Part shown: in pieces, positions 45,823-57,311 of the stretch
Layout of the letters: every line of letters starts with the position of its first letter
Numbering within the stretch: position 1 is the stretch's first letter
NCBI RefSeq assembly: GCF_034140825.1
Contig: NC_089041.1
Coordinates: forward strand, 26,363,501-26,427,500
Reading direction: 5' to 3'
From: Oryza sativa Japonica Group
Lineage: Eukaryota; Streptophyta; Magnoliopsida; Poales; Poaceae
Length of the DNA stretch: 64,000 bases
The notes under the pieces: model-generated
Database searches by the model: none
The model's input: only the letters and a program-made list of their open reading frames with translations
What the model was told of the DNA's origin: nothing
Made by a program: the position numbers and the translations under genes

Positions 45823-48800
45823 TTAAGATTGGCGGGGGCCTGGGGGCTCACGCCGACGCGCCCGGGTCGCCGGCCTCGTCGTCGCTGTCGTCCGCACCAC
45901 CGTCACCGCCCTCCTCGTCGGAGTCGAGGGCGAACGCGAGCCGAGGGGCCGTACCCTCGAAGCTGTGGACGATGTGGTCGGCGGCGTCCCGGACCTGTGC
46001 GCGCGCGCCATCCTCGGTTCCAGGAGGGAACTCGTCCAGCGCTGCCCACGGGGAGAAGTCAGGGTCCCTGGCCTGGTAGCTTGCCAGTACGAGCTCCACC
46101 GTCCCCCGGGCGAGGTCCCTCGAGGATGACTTGATCGTCTCCTCGAGCTCCTCGGGGAGCCGCTGGAGGGTCCCGGCCATCTCTGAGAGGCGTTGGGCGA
46201 GGCCCCCCTGGTTGGCGGCATATTTCGCGGTCCGCCCGCCCAGAGGCCCGCCTGCCGCCCGGCGCGGTCTAGACGGGAGACGGCGTCCCGAAGCATGCCG
46301 GGCCCTACCTCGCCTGCCAAGCGGAGGGCCTCGACCTCCCCGGCGGACGAGTCCAGCGCGCCCTGCAGCTTGGCGATGGTGTGTTCGGCGGCTGCGAGGC
46401 GGACGGCTAGGTCGCCGTCACCCGCGGCCGCCCCGCCGCTGCGCGCTCTCGCGTCCAGCTCCTTCGCCCGCGCCTCGAATTCAGCGGCCCGCTGATCCAG
46501 TGCGGCCCTCTCGGCGCGGGCGCCTTCCAGATTGAGGCGCGCCTGCTCCTCCCGCAGCTGCGCCGCGGCCTCGGCCTCCTCGAGAGCTCGCTCCCGCTCA
46601 GTGAGCTCGTCCTCGCGGAGGCGGAGTGCGGACTCCTCTTCGGCGCAGGCGGCCTCGTGCGCCGCCAGCGTTGCCTCCCGGATGGCGACGGCGGCCTCGC
46701 GACCCGCCAGTTCCCTCTCCTTCGTGTCTAGGGCGCGGGCGCGCTCCTCCAGCACCGTGGCGCGAGCCTCAAGGGCCTCTTCACGATGCCGGGACGCGTC
46801 GAGCTTCTTCTCTAGCTCCGCCCCCCGGCTCCCGTATTGGAGGCAGAGGTCGTCCCGTGCCGCGTTAAACACGGCGGTGGCAATGAGGGCAGTCTCCCGC
46901 TCCTCCTCCACGTCCCTGGCGATCTCCGCCAGGTCCCTACGACGGGCCTCAAGCTCTGAGGCGTGCCGGCGGTGTGCCTTGCGGCCCGCCTCCACCATGG
47001 CCTCCACCGAGCGTCGCCCCTCTTCGACACGCGCCCACGCTGCGTCGAGCTCCGCCCGCTCTGCCTGCAGGACCTCCATCTGGGCACTTAACCCGTCCAA
47101 CACCGTGGTGTTCGCGGTGGCCAAGGCCTGCAGAAGGGGCTCCGCGCTCAGTGGGGCAGCGGAAGGCATGGGGGAGAGCCGCCTCGGTAAGGATGCCGCA
47201 CGGCTCGGCCCGCCGATCGACGTGCCGGACTCGGGGACGTCCCCCGAAGCAGGCTCGTCCTGAGCGTCGCCCGAGGGGTCGGGCCCGAGCGGTGCGCCCG
47301 CGGCCTCGTCGTGGGTGGCCTCGGAAGTCGTCGTCGCCTCGGGCGGAGTCGGGTCGGGGGCTTGGCAGGCCGCCCGGCGTGCGCGCGCCGCCTCCGTCTC
47401 CCGGACGGACTCCTCGGCCCGGTGGAGTCTGGCCTCCTCCCAAGCGGCTTCCTCAGCCTGGCGAGCCCGGACAGCCTCCTGGGCAGCTTCCTCGGCTTCC
47501 CGGAGGCGGATTGCGGCTTCTCGCCGGTCAGCTTCCCGCCTCCGGGCCTCCGCGGTCGCCGTCTCCTCGGCCTCAGACCGGCCGGACTTGGAATGGCGGG
47601 AAGGGCGCGACGGGATCTCGCTAAGGCAGAAGAAAAACCAGAAGATGAAAAACGGGTGAGTGAAAACTTGCCTTGGGAGATGGGAGAATGAATACGGCCG
47701 CAGTGGGCGCAGGGACGAACCTGCGAGGAGGTCGGCTAAACGACCACCTTGGGGGGGAGATGAGGTTTCCCCGGCATGGTTCGGTCCCCCCCATCTTGCG
47801 GAGCCGCTTCTTTTTTCGCTCCCCCTCGGGCTGCGACGTCGGCACAGCACCCTCCGGGCGCCTGCTGCTGGCACGCACCGCCCCGCCCCCTCGGGGAGGA
47901 GATGGGGAGGGGGTATCCTCCTGTTTCCTCTTCCCCCGGGCGTCGGTAGGGCGGCTGCCCCCCGGGCCCCCGTCACGGGGCCCAGAAGCACGACCCCCTC
48001 CCGGGGTAGATTGTTCCCCCCTGCGGCTCCCGCCCGCGCCATCGTGGCCTCGGGGGGCCCGCTCCCCCGACGCCCCGACCTCCTGCATGATGGTCAGGAT
48101 GTTGGCGCGCTCTGGATCGCAGCAGAGGGGAAGGACCCCTTGAGGGATGAGGGATGCCTCCACGGAGCTGAGATTCAGCACCCGTTGGACCACTATCCTG
48201 AAGTCCTCAGGGTCCCAGTCCCATTTGCGCCCCTGGTGGGTCCTCATGATGTCCTCGGGCCCGGTGTACTCCCAGGCGCCCCGGGCGTGCCGCTGGAGTG
48301 GCGCGATCCGGCGACGAAGGTAGTCGCCGAACACCATGGCCCCCGTGAGCCCCTGGGATCGCAAACCAGCCAGGCGGTCAAGAACGGCGTCGTAGCCGTC
48401 TCCCAGATCTACCGGCGTCCGCCAGCTGGAGGCCTGCGCCGGGGGCTGGCTCGGAAGTCGGAGGCGCGCTTCGTCGGCGAGAGGGGTGTAGAACCAGTCG
48501 CTCTTCCAGTCATCCCACTTCTTGCGAAGGACGCAGGGAATGTAGCGGTTCAGCACCGGCCCCCGCGGCTGGAAGTAGCAGCCACCGACTACCGATGGTG
48601 GCGACACCGGCTGTACGGTGAAGAACCACCAGAACAACCGGAGAGATGGGCGCACCCCGATGAACATCTCGCACAGGTGCGCGAAGATGGCCAACGTCAT
48701 TACTGCGTTGGGGGTGAGGTGCGCCATCTAGAGATCATAAAGCTCCAGAACATCCATGAAGAAAGAAGAGAATGGCGGGACCAGCCCTGCCATTGCGAAG

Positions 48801-49060
48801 GAAAGGAAGAATACGGACCGCCCCGGGTAGTGTGGCGCCGGGCGTCCCTCACCCAGCGCAACCACCTCCCGGCCGGTGGCAGATTCCGGCATGAATCGGC
48901 GCGGCAGCCCGGCCTGCCTCTCGCTCACGATGCGAGAAGGCGGCAGCACGCTACCGTCGAGCGGTGCGGAGCCCCGTGCCATAACGCCGACGGAGGAGGG
49001 GTTTGAGAGCGAGTGAGTGCGGCGAGGGTAGGGCACAGGAAACGAGAAGTTAGAGCGCAA
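45823..49060 (-). CDS. Antisense coding region of the Tat element (fossil)
   Basis: On the strand opposite gag-pol lies a set of open segments between integrase and the 3' LTR. The first part resembles the 'putative gypsy type transposon' domain (Pfam PF04195 as I recall): FIGVRPSLRLFWWFF, DWFYTP and an arm with a QGRKWDWDPEDF motif. The later part is a long Glu/Ala/Arg-rich coiled coil, followed by a Ser-rich, acidic tail. Antisense extra ORFs of this kind are known in Tat/Ogre-type elements; their function is unsettled. The region has some breaks. Confidence 0.7.
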
Positions 49061-49565
49061 GCGGCGAAGGCAAGGGGAATAATGGCGAGAGGAAGGAAAC
49101 GAATCTCTTCCTCGGCGTCTTTATACCCTTGCCAAACGCTATGCCCGGCTCCTCGCTTCCCGCGCCCACTATCTCGCCCCCTCGTTTCTCGCGCCCACTC
49201 CTCCACTAATCCCGCTCGCCTGTTTGCGGCGCACGAGGCGGATGTGCGGCCGTGGCAGTCGAGATGGGACATATCGTGCGCGCGTTAACTACGCTCGCCG
49301 ACCGATGCACCATCATCACATCTCCAGGCGAAACGAACCGGCTCGTCCCAATTCGCGCGCTACTCAAGTAATGTAGCGGTCTTGAAGAAAGCCGCTCATT
49401 ATTATCGGTCGGTTTTTCCCTTGCCGATGCGCGCGATTTGCGACCACTGGATTCCTGTCCGCCTGTAGAGACCGGCCCCACCTGTCACCAGGCCTGAGGA
49501 GTGGCGTCACGCCCGAGCGTTTTCCTCGAGGAGGGCGATCGCCCTGGCATAACGCCGGGGGCTAC

Positions 49566-50730
49566 TGTCGGTGACATGGGACCGGGGATATCTTGACTAG
49601 AGGTTTGGGGCAGCCGCGGTCACCCACGTGGCCTGACCCCCTCGGGGGGGTCGGGCCCGAGGGTGATGAGGCCGCCCCTCCCTCTATCTCCCCGAGGGGT
49701 CGGGCCGCTCCCGTTTCGTCCCCGAGGGCTGGGGCGCCCCGACCCCCTGAGGGTTTGGCGCCACGTGTGTGGGTTAGGTGAGCACAGCGGCGCTCACCTA
49801 ACCGCGTTTATTGCGGGTTGGACGAGCGCCCCACGCCGCATTTAATGCAGCGCAGCACACTCGTTCGGTCCGTGACAGGTCACAGTGTGTGACCGGTCAC
49901 AGACCGGTCAGATCGCGGGTTAGGTGGCAACAGGCGGCCTTTCGCACGCCTCGCCCCGTCCCATCGGAATGATGAGAGCCTCTAGGCACTTGTCCCTAGA
50001 CGGAGCCGGCGTGGGAACTCCTGGAGTTAGCACGTCGGTCCCGGCTAGATTCATACCAGGCTTCATCGCAACCATTACAAGGAAGTCATTTTATGAAGAA
50101 GGGCTGACGTGTGGCATGCTAAACTGACACGTGGTAGACAAGAATGACCGGTTCGTGACTGGTCTGACGCCGGTCACGTCATCAGCAAACAACCGTGCTT
50201 CCACGTTGCACCTGCTTCCGGCGGAGTGGAGGTTGGTATGACCCATCCCATCGGAGGGTCATTCGGACAGCAGCCATTGCAAATCTCCGCCCATTAATGA
50301 GGGAGGACAGGGTTATCCCGGTGTCAGGCGAAGGTACGAGCCAAGTTTTGGTCAAAGTAGGATGGGTCCCCACCCAAAAGAAGGGTAGGTAGAAATGGTG
50401 TATGTGGTATCCCCTTGAGATATAAAAGGAGGACCATGCCTACCAAGAGAGGGGACTGGAGAAAAGAGGAGTGAGAGGGTCTCTAGAGTTTGAACTCTCT
50501 TGCTCTCCAGCTCTTTGTAACTCCTTCATACACAGATCCACCAGAACACAGGAGTAGGGTATTACGCTTCTCAGCGGCCCGAACCTGTCTACATCGCCCG
50601 TGTCTTGCGCATTTGCTCTCTCGCGAACCATTCCACAGATCAAGGGCTTAGAACCTCACCCAGCGCCCCCGGCCGAACCGACAAAGGGGGGCCCGCGCGG
50701 TCTCCCGGTGAGGAGCCCCACGCTCCGTCA
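49566..50730 (+). repeat. 3' LTR of the Tat-lineage element
   Basis: This is a direct copy of the 5' LTR, preceded by the purine-rich stretch gccgggggctac that serves as polypurine tract. A TATA-like gatataaaagg lies near 50419. The target duplication CATAG follows immediately. Confidence 0.93.
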
Positions 50731-50744
50731 CATAGTATTAGAAT

Positions 50745-50850
50745 ATATCTCCTACTCCCTCTGTTTCACAAATCTAGACATATATTCTAGATTCATTAGC
50801 ATCTAAATGAAAATGTGCAATGTTAGAAAGGTGGAACGGAGGAAGTATAT
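50745..50850. mobile_element. Stowaway-like MITE remnant
   Basis: The start tactccctctgtttcacaaatc and the inverted end ggtggaacggaggaagta enclose tctagattcattagcatct. These are the standard parts of short rice Stowaway elements. The Tat-lineage element landed just left of it. Confidence 0.65.
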
Positions 50851-51455
50851 TTTTTAAAAAATATTTGTGTTGATTCGTAGTAATTTTGAGATAGAGATAG
50901 TACTATCCAGAATTATAGTACTTGGGATATGTTTCATCTAGCCAGACATCCAGCCAAAACTTCTTATATTTTGCGATGTAGGGAGTAACATTTTCAATAC
51001 AAAACAAACATATTATCAAAATACATGTAATGTTAAATGTGATGAAACTAATTTAATGTTATAAATGTTTAATGTTATAAATGTTGATAATTATTTATGT
51101 TATAAATGTTGATAATTATTTATGTAAAGTTGATCAAAGCTAAAGGCTCAAACGACTTATAATATAAAACGGAGTAATTAGATCCAATTGGGCATTATTT
51201 CGTCTGCCATTCGTTAAAACCAATCTTCAAACGCAGCAAAACGATCACCTCTGATCATGGGCAACAACAATTATGAAAATACTACTCCCACAGATACAAA
51301 AATTTACAAATTGATTTGCCACTCTTACTACTAGCTGTCCGTTAATCGATCGATGCGTAATGTAAAATAAAAGGGAAAATTGCGTATTAATCTGTACATG
51401 GTGGCGTCCTGATTCAGCTTAGAAAGCTTTGGTGTTCTTGGCTTTTGCGGCGTCA
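50851..51455. other. AT-rich intergenic with small repeats
   Basis: Short tandem repeats of ttataaatgttgataattattta lie at about 51058-51125, and a Stowaway-like end (cttataatataaaacggagta) near 51155-51175. The last part is probably the 3'UTR of the minus-strand peptide gene. Confidence 0.5.
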
Positions 51456-52905
51456 TCATGTGCCGGGTGCCTTGGGAGTGTGGCGATCGTTTGGGCCTGA
51501 GGGGGGGTAATCAGTCGTCTGCAGCGCCATCCTTCCAAACATCTCCACGATTGCATCGCTTGTGCTCACGTCATCCTACAAAGCATTTGCAGTGAAGCAA
51601 TTAGGTTGTTGATAAATCTGCAGGAACCATGAGATGGAAATTTAGAGCATCATTAAGAGTATCCCAATAATTAATTCCTAAAACTATATTTTTTTATCTT
51701 CTAAAACTGAATATAGAAAGTGAGAAAACCTATCTCTCTAACAGAAAGTCTAAAATTAATGTTTTTTCCTCCCCTACACGTGCTCCTCCTTCATCTCTTT
51801 TTTTTCCCTCCCCTACGCGCGCTCCTCCGTGCGCGCGAGAGAGCGATTGGGAAAAAATAGCTTCCTTGAAGTTCTCCTTCATCACCTTTTTTTTTCTCCC
51901 GTGCACGAGAGAGAGAGAGAGCGATTGGGAAAAAAAATCACTCCCTTGAAACGGGGAACGGGATATCCGGAGCTGAGAACCTAGATTATCGGAAGACAGG
52001 TTAGAGATTTTGTTGGATGTGATTTTTGATTAAAATTTTCTAAATCTAAGGATAGGAAATAGAATAAGAAAGCTGTCGGTGGCTCTTACAACAGCTTAGC
52101 AGAATTCTCAGAAGTCTGAACATGGTTTGCAGCTTTCACTTAAGGGACGGTTTGATTCTTTGTTACCTTTTCTTGTCTGATTCACGATTTTGGATTTCTA
52201 TTTGCACTCAAGTTTGAGGTGATCAAGAAAAACAATTCTTTCTAGAAATGTTATCTAAAATAACTTTTTAACTTCGTAAGTAGTCATTTCATCTGTATAT
52301 ACCCTCAAATAGTTATAAAAAAAATCATATTATCTATTAATTTCAGCTATCAAGAATAGATAATATGTAATATGATTTTTTTTCAAACATCCAGAAAAAG
52401 ATCTCCTGACCAAAAGAACCATTCTCTTTTGAACAGCACAACGCTTTATGTTTTCTATTTCTGCAGAGATGCACTAAACGTCTTTGTTTTGTCTTCATAT
52501 TCTGAATCGTGAGCCTTTCCAGGAAGCAATAGACGCATCCGGAACTATGCGTAGTAATCGAGCTTTACACGCATCAATACACAATTAGGGATTCAGATTT
52601 TTACAACTGAGGCAACACAAAATCACTCTGAATGAAACCGAGAACTTTTACCTCTGCTGAACCTGAAACACCAACACCCGGACGCGCCGGAGCCTCCACC
52701 ACCATCATCGCCATCCTGTTACTTCCTGCACAAATCCCACAGCCAGAATCACCACAAGAAACTCTCCAAGAACACCCCCCCAAGAACTCTCCTTCTCAGG
52801 CAAAATTTTACTTGTGAAACGAGCTGCGTCAGAGGAGGCGACGAGGAGGAGACTGACGGCGAGCAAGATCACCAGCAAACTCCTCCCTGACGCCGATCTC
52901 GCCAT
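51456..52905 (-). CDS. PSY-like secreted peptide precursor (two exons)
   Basis: Exon 1 starts at 52905 with [20 protein letters not shown], a clear signal peptide ending near SSDAA, then [16 protein letters not shown]. Exon 2 (51575-51456, acceptor TTTGTAG) encodes [20 protein letters not shown] followed by [19 protein letters not shown] and a stop. The DYPP-G-N--H-P pattern at the C terminus matches plant PSY peptides (DYxxxxxNxxHxP), whose Tyr is sulfated and which receptor kinases perceive. The donor is uncertain. GAA|GTAACA at 52723 keeps the frame and gives 100 residues. The stronger AG|GTAAAA at 52652 would fit only after a one-base shift, and a run of seven G (about 52783) lies at that point, so an indel allele is possible. 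A TATTTATT box at 52993-53000 lies about 90 bp upstream. Confidence 0.65.
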
Positions 52906-52992
52906 GGCTTTTGTGTGTTCTCCTGCTTCCAACCACGCACAGAACCAGTATCTACCGATCTGTCTGTCTCAAGGTCGCAATGATATGGTCAG

Positions 52993-53000
52993 AATAAATA
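52993..53000 (-). promoter_or_regulatory. TATA box of the PSY-like gene
   Basis: On the minus strand the sequence reads ACTATTTATTCTG. It lies 88-95 bp before the start codon at 52905, a usual TATA position. Confidence 0.55.
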
Positions 53001-53009
53001 GTTGCGACT

Positions 53010-54261
53010 TGGAGCGAGGCCAGGTGCGTACAGTGAGGGATCCGAGCTCCGTGTTGCGTCTTTAATCATGGAGCACTGGAAGTCTGAAATCACACGGAAA
53101 AGAAAGTCTTTTTTTCCTTGACGCCCACACTAATGCAATTGGGTACCTACCTAACAATCTATGACATGAAACTTTATCTCAGATAAGAGGCCCAATGCCC
53201 AATTAAACCTAGCTACTTATGTAGTGATGATGTAGAGTAGCAGTAGATGATGGTGATATTGCTGCTCAGCATGGAAGGTTGGCATCCCAAGATCTCCGTA
53301 TTTGCTGACGTGTTGGGCACAATTTCTTGTGACCATCCGTCACATTTGTACTGTTTTGTACTGCTGAATTTTTTCTTGTCAAGAATGACCAATGTAATTA
53401 AGGAATTATAGATAGTCAAAATTTTATTTCTTATGCATTTTTTTGGCCTCTTAGGTGGTTTCATCTTGCTCCTACTTTGTGCATGATGTAGAGTACTATG
53501 TCTTATAGCTGTTGGATCGAGTGCCTGACAGATATCGCTGAACTTCTTCTTTCTCTGGTCAGCTTCTGGATCGACAAAAGGTAAAAGCAGATTATGACAA
53601 TCTACAGGCCAGAGAGAGTTGAGAAGAAATATGGTCAGCTATCGCTGGCTAAGTGCTCAAGAATCTCGACCATAACCTGTTTCTCTCTCAGCTAATTTGC
53701 CTAATTACACTTTCTTTGTGCGCAATCATAATTAGATTTCTTAGGTGATAACGGAATTCGGGCTGGTGGCCACTAGGATGGATGGGCCAGGTATATGCGA
53801 ATTCTGGTCAACCGTGTTCATCATGCGGCCTGAGAAAGTTTATAGCAAGTTGACAAAAATCAGTGACCAGGCCACTTATAATTTTGCATATCTGGCTGTC
53901 GAGATCCCAATGAGCCACTCACAAACACCTCAAAAACATTTTAGCAGATGCAATTTCTGCAACACAGTTGAAGGAATCATCATTCTAATTTCCAGGTGTC
54001 AGCTACTCAGCTGGTGGTGAATTGCCCACTCTCCGAGCTAGATGGCAAGATCATCCATGGCCGGAGATCCGATCCTACGCTTGTGACGGCGATCCTACCT
54101 GGCTAAGCACTAGCGCTGCAGTGATGGCGTTGAGATTCCCAAGTGGATTAATTCCTTTCAAAAAAGAAGTGGATTAATTCGTGGATGAGGATAACCTCTC
54201 CAGGCCATTGCCAGCCACCCAGCTATACACCAAGTTATCACATTCGCAATTACACGAACAT
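53010..54261. other. Intergenic, no gene supported
   Basis: Mixed-composition DNA with short frames only (for example about 90 codons at 53745). None shows a domain, start context or splice structure I can support. Confidence 0.5.
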
Positions 54262-54480
54262 AGGGCCGTTCGAGGAGCTTTTGAAAGCTATAGCTTTTTT
54301 CAGAATTAGAAGTTTCCCAAGCTAATTAACTTCTCATTAGATTCTTAGAAACTATAGTTAAAAATTCATAAAATAAAATAGAAGATAGAAAATGGAATTT
54401 CAGTTTTTTTATATTCTCATAAGGTGTCTACCAATCAGTTGCTTCTCATAATTTTAAGCTCCCCAACCAGGTCCTATAGG
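54262..54480. mobile_element. Possible MITE with imperfect terminal inverted repeats
   Basis: The left end agggccgttcgaggagctt and the inverse of the right end (aggacctggttggggagctt) are imperfect inverted repeats. The interior is AT-rich. The shape recalls hAT-like rice MITEs (AGGGCCTGTTTGGGGAGCTT type). No clean target duplication was found. Confidence 0.5.
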
Positions 54481-54704
54481 TTCGGTGCTAGCTTAGCTGT
54501 TGATGAGAAAATGCGGCAAAATTTCTTGTACAGATCGGAGGCGCCTTGCCTTCTCGCCGTCCGGCGAGACGAGACGCGATCTCGTCGTTCTCCGGCGAGC
54601 TCGGAGTCTTCTCCGAGCGTCCGTGCTGGGGGAAGAAGATGGTGAAGACACCTTCGCAGTTTCAGGCCTTCGAGCTGCCGGCCCAACATAAATGAGCCGG
54701 ACCG

Positions 54705-54900
54705 GAACGGTAGCGTGGCCTACTTGAGGCCCATACTGGTTAGGTCGGAACGGATACTGCGGCCTCCGTGCGGCCCAACCAATCTGGGCCGGAAAGGTGA
54801 TGCGGCCTACGTGTGGCCCATACTATTTGGGTCGCCGAAATGGCTTGTTCGGAACAGTGATTGGGCTGATATGCGGCCCACGTTGATCGATTGGTGCAAG
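54705..54900. repeat. Degenerate tandem array with GGCCCA motifs
   Basis: About four imperfect units of roughly 45-60 bp each contain a gcggccta/tcgtg-type start and a ggccca core (near 54728, 54772, 54815 and 54876), with gtcggaac or gccggaa between. GGCCCA is a TCP-type promoter element in plants, but no gene start follows closely. Confidence 0.55.
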
Positions 54901-55835
54901 TCGTGACCGTAAAAGGCCCGAGTTGGTACGTGCTGTGCCGTGCAGGCCGTACTTGACCTGTCCTCGGGTTTCGTCGGAAGTTTCACAAAAGTCTTCGTGC
55001 AGATTAAGCAAAAGTCGCCGTCTCATCTCCTTCTTCCTCGAAGACTAACGGTGGAAAAGGTTTGAGAAAGCGAAGGCGATAAGTAGGATAGATTCATCGA
55101 TAGCAACTGAAGTAGTAGGTGTGTGCTCTTATTTAAACACATGACGTTGTTAATCTCAATTTGAATAGTCATAAAAAAATAAAATATGCTAAAAAATTAC
55201 ATCTTTAGTACTGTAAAATACAAATGATATTTTCAAAAAAAATAAGATTAATAGTCAAATGTTTTATCCAAAAGTTTATCATGTTGTATATTTAAAAACG
55301 GAGGTAATAGTTACTTTTTTTTATAGGATGTAATAGTAACTTATATCAGGAAGGATGAGGGAAAACAAATGGTTAGCTGGGAAAGTGTATTATTACTAGT
55401 AATAATATTAGCTGTGGAAGTGTGAAAGTGTATTATTACCAGGTAATTAAACTGGTCAACAAAGACGAGCTAAGGCTGGGTCGATCGCAATACATGGTTG
55501 TATCCTCTTGTTTCCCTCTAGCTAGCTAGGGTCCAAATTCAAATATTTGCAGCAGTTGAAGCTCAATTAGCGAAGATTATAATTTCCACTTCTTTTCCAC
55601 CAAAATCGTACGAATACTAATTTATGTAGTATGTTGATGTCGACCTTAATTAGCAGTCAAATCGCATATTAATCAACTTCAGGAATTTTGATGCAATAAA
55701 GAAATAAACTCTCAATTAAGTACTCCATCTTTTTACAAATAAAAACATTTCTATATTATTTAACAGAGATTAATGTAGATAATAAAAAACTTTGATGCTC
55801 TCCTCGTTACATTATTAATAATTAGGAAAAAAATC
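54901..55835. other. AT-rich intergenic DNA
   Basis: AT-rich, with Stowaway-like phrases (about 55280-55310, acggaggta) and no coding sequence. Confidence 0.5.
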
Positions 55836-57311
55836 AACTCATAAAGGTAAAAATCTCATCCACGCCCGGTCCCTGTCCCGGGGGCGACGCGGGCGGCGAA
55901 CAAGCCGCGTCGTCCCCGCCCTTCTCCTCCCCTCCCCAGCCTCGCCGCCACCCGAGCCGCCGCCGGCAAAGCCGGGCGGCTGCAAGGATGGCGGCGGCGG
56001 GACTCTCTCTCCCTCGCTCGCGGCCAAGACGGTCGGGACGTCGGCACGGCACGAGCTCAGGGCATGGCGTCGGCGCCGACCGGCGGCGTCCAGATCCGGT
56101 GCCGTGGTGCCCGGATCCGGTCCCCCAACGACGGGCGGCGGCGTCCTGGCAGCTCGGCGGCGAGGTTTGGCGGTGGGTTTGGGCGGCGGCGACCTGGCGT
56201 GACCTAGCGGCGACGACCTGACGGGAGACGCTGCCGGAGCTGCCTCCGGTAGCCGAGCACGGCGGCGCAGCCAGACGACGGATGCGGCGGTGGAGGTGCT
56301 GCGAGAGCCAGTGGTGACGCCAGCGATGCGGGAGGAGGCAACGACGCCTCTAGCTAGATCTGGCTAGCGGTGGCTGCTGCTGCCGACGGCGGCAGTGACG
56401 ACGGCGGCGGCTGTGGCGTCATCGACTGCGGCGGCGGGCTGGCGAGGCAGCGGCCGTGGTGGTCGAGGCGTCGTGGAGGCGGTCGTGCGGCCTCGTAGGT
56501 GGCGAGGCCTGCCGTGCAGGCGTCGTGGAGGCCGGCAACGTGTGGCTATTGGAGGCCAGCGTCGTGCGGTAGCGGGAGGGCGTCATAGAGACCGACGACA
56601 TGGAGCTCGCGGGCGGCGACAGCAGGTGCTGGTGGCTGCAGGCTGCGACAGCGGACGGCTTGCGGCGATGGCCGTGGCGACCGTGGACGTGGCTGCCGTG
56701 GCGGAGGAGGTGAGGATGGTGATGGAGAGGTGGCTGGGTGTTCGGCAGCAGCGGCTACGGTGGCGGTGACCACGGTCACCGGAGGCATGGTGGCTTCGGA
56801 CAGCTAGCCGAGGGTGTGGCAGACGGTTGCATCTGGCCGGCGTGGCATCGTTTGGAGGAGGGGTCGGAGACCGGCTTAGCGCAGAGAGGCGCAGCCGATG
56901 GCAGCGGAGGCCGGCTCGGCGCGAGAGGCGCGGGCGGCGGAGCTGGAGGCCGGGTTGGCGCGAGAGGCGCGGCCGATGGAGGGAGGCCGGGTTGGCGCGA
57001 GAGGCGCGTCCGGTGGAGGAGGCCGGCTTGGCGCAAGAGGCGCAGCTGGCGATGGAGGAGGTGACCTCGGTGTGAGGAGGAGCTGCCGGTGGGTGTAGCG
57101 CGGTCTTCGGCGCACGAAGGCTGGCCGGCGGGGGACGCCGGTGCAGGGGTTCCACATGTCGGCAGAGCTTGAGTGGTGGTGGAGCATCGGTGCGTCAGCC
57201 GTGGATTCGCAGATGGTGAGCGGCGGGTGAAAACCTAGCCTGGCCTTAGCCGGACCGACAGCGATGGTTAATTCCCCTTCCTGAGGGCGTTGTCGTGCTG
57301 TCTCACCCCTC
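55836..57311. repeat. GC-rich low-complexity block with tandem repeats
   Basis: Dominated by gcggcggcg and similar runs that keep many frames open on both strands; none encodes a recognisable domain. At 56885-57050 about four imperfect 35-45 bp repeats share ggccgggttggcgcgagagg. The right part (gtgaaaacctagcctgg … ggccggaccgacagcg) is reminiscent of repetitive rice DNA. I cannot assign a family. It ends where the plus-strand LTR copy begins. Confidence 0.5.

Larger units (their letters stand above)
38007..50730 (+). mobile_element. Gypsy LTR retrotransposon, Tat lineage, near-complete
   Basis: A 12.7-kb element with LTRs at 38007-39174 and 49566-50730 is flanked by the 5-bp target duplication CATAG (38002-38006 and 50731-50735). 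Part order is gag, protease, reverse transcriptase, RNase H, a second (archaeal-type) RNase H, integrase, then an antisense coding region before the 3' LTR. The double RNase H and the antisense gene are marks of the plant Tat lineage. The two LTRs differ at about eight sites and one indel over 1.17 kb (about 0.7%), so insertion is recent, probably well under half a million years ago. The coding region looks nearly whole, with a small number of breaks. It is inserted in a patch of older MITE-like sequence. Confidence 0.93.

Noticed and set aside
45756-48143. Plus-strand frames opposite the antisense region of the Tat element
   Set aside because: They are GC shadows of the coiled-coil coding region on the other strand.
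56395-57155. Several frames of 100-190 residues in the 55.8-57.3 kb block
   Set aside because: They are Arg/Ala/Gly- or Pro/Arg-rich products of simple tandem repeats on both strands.
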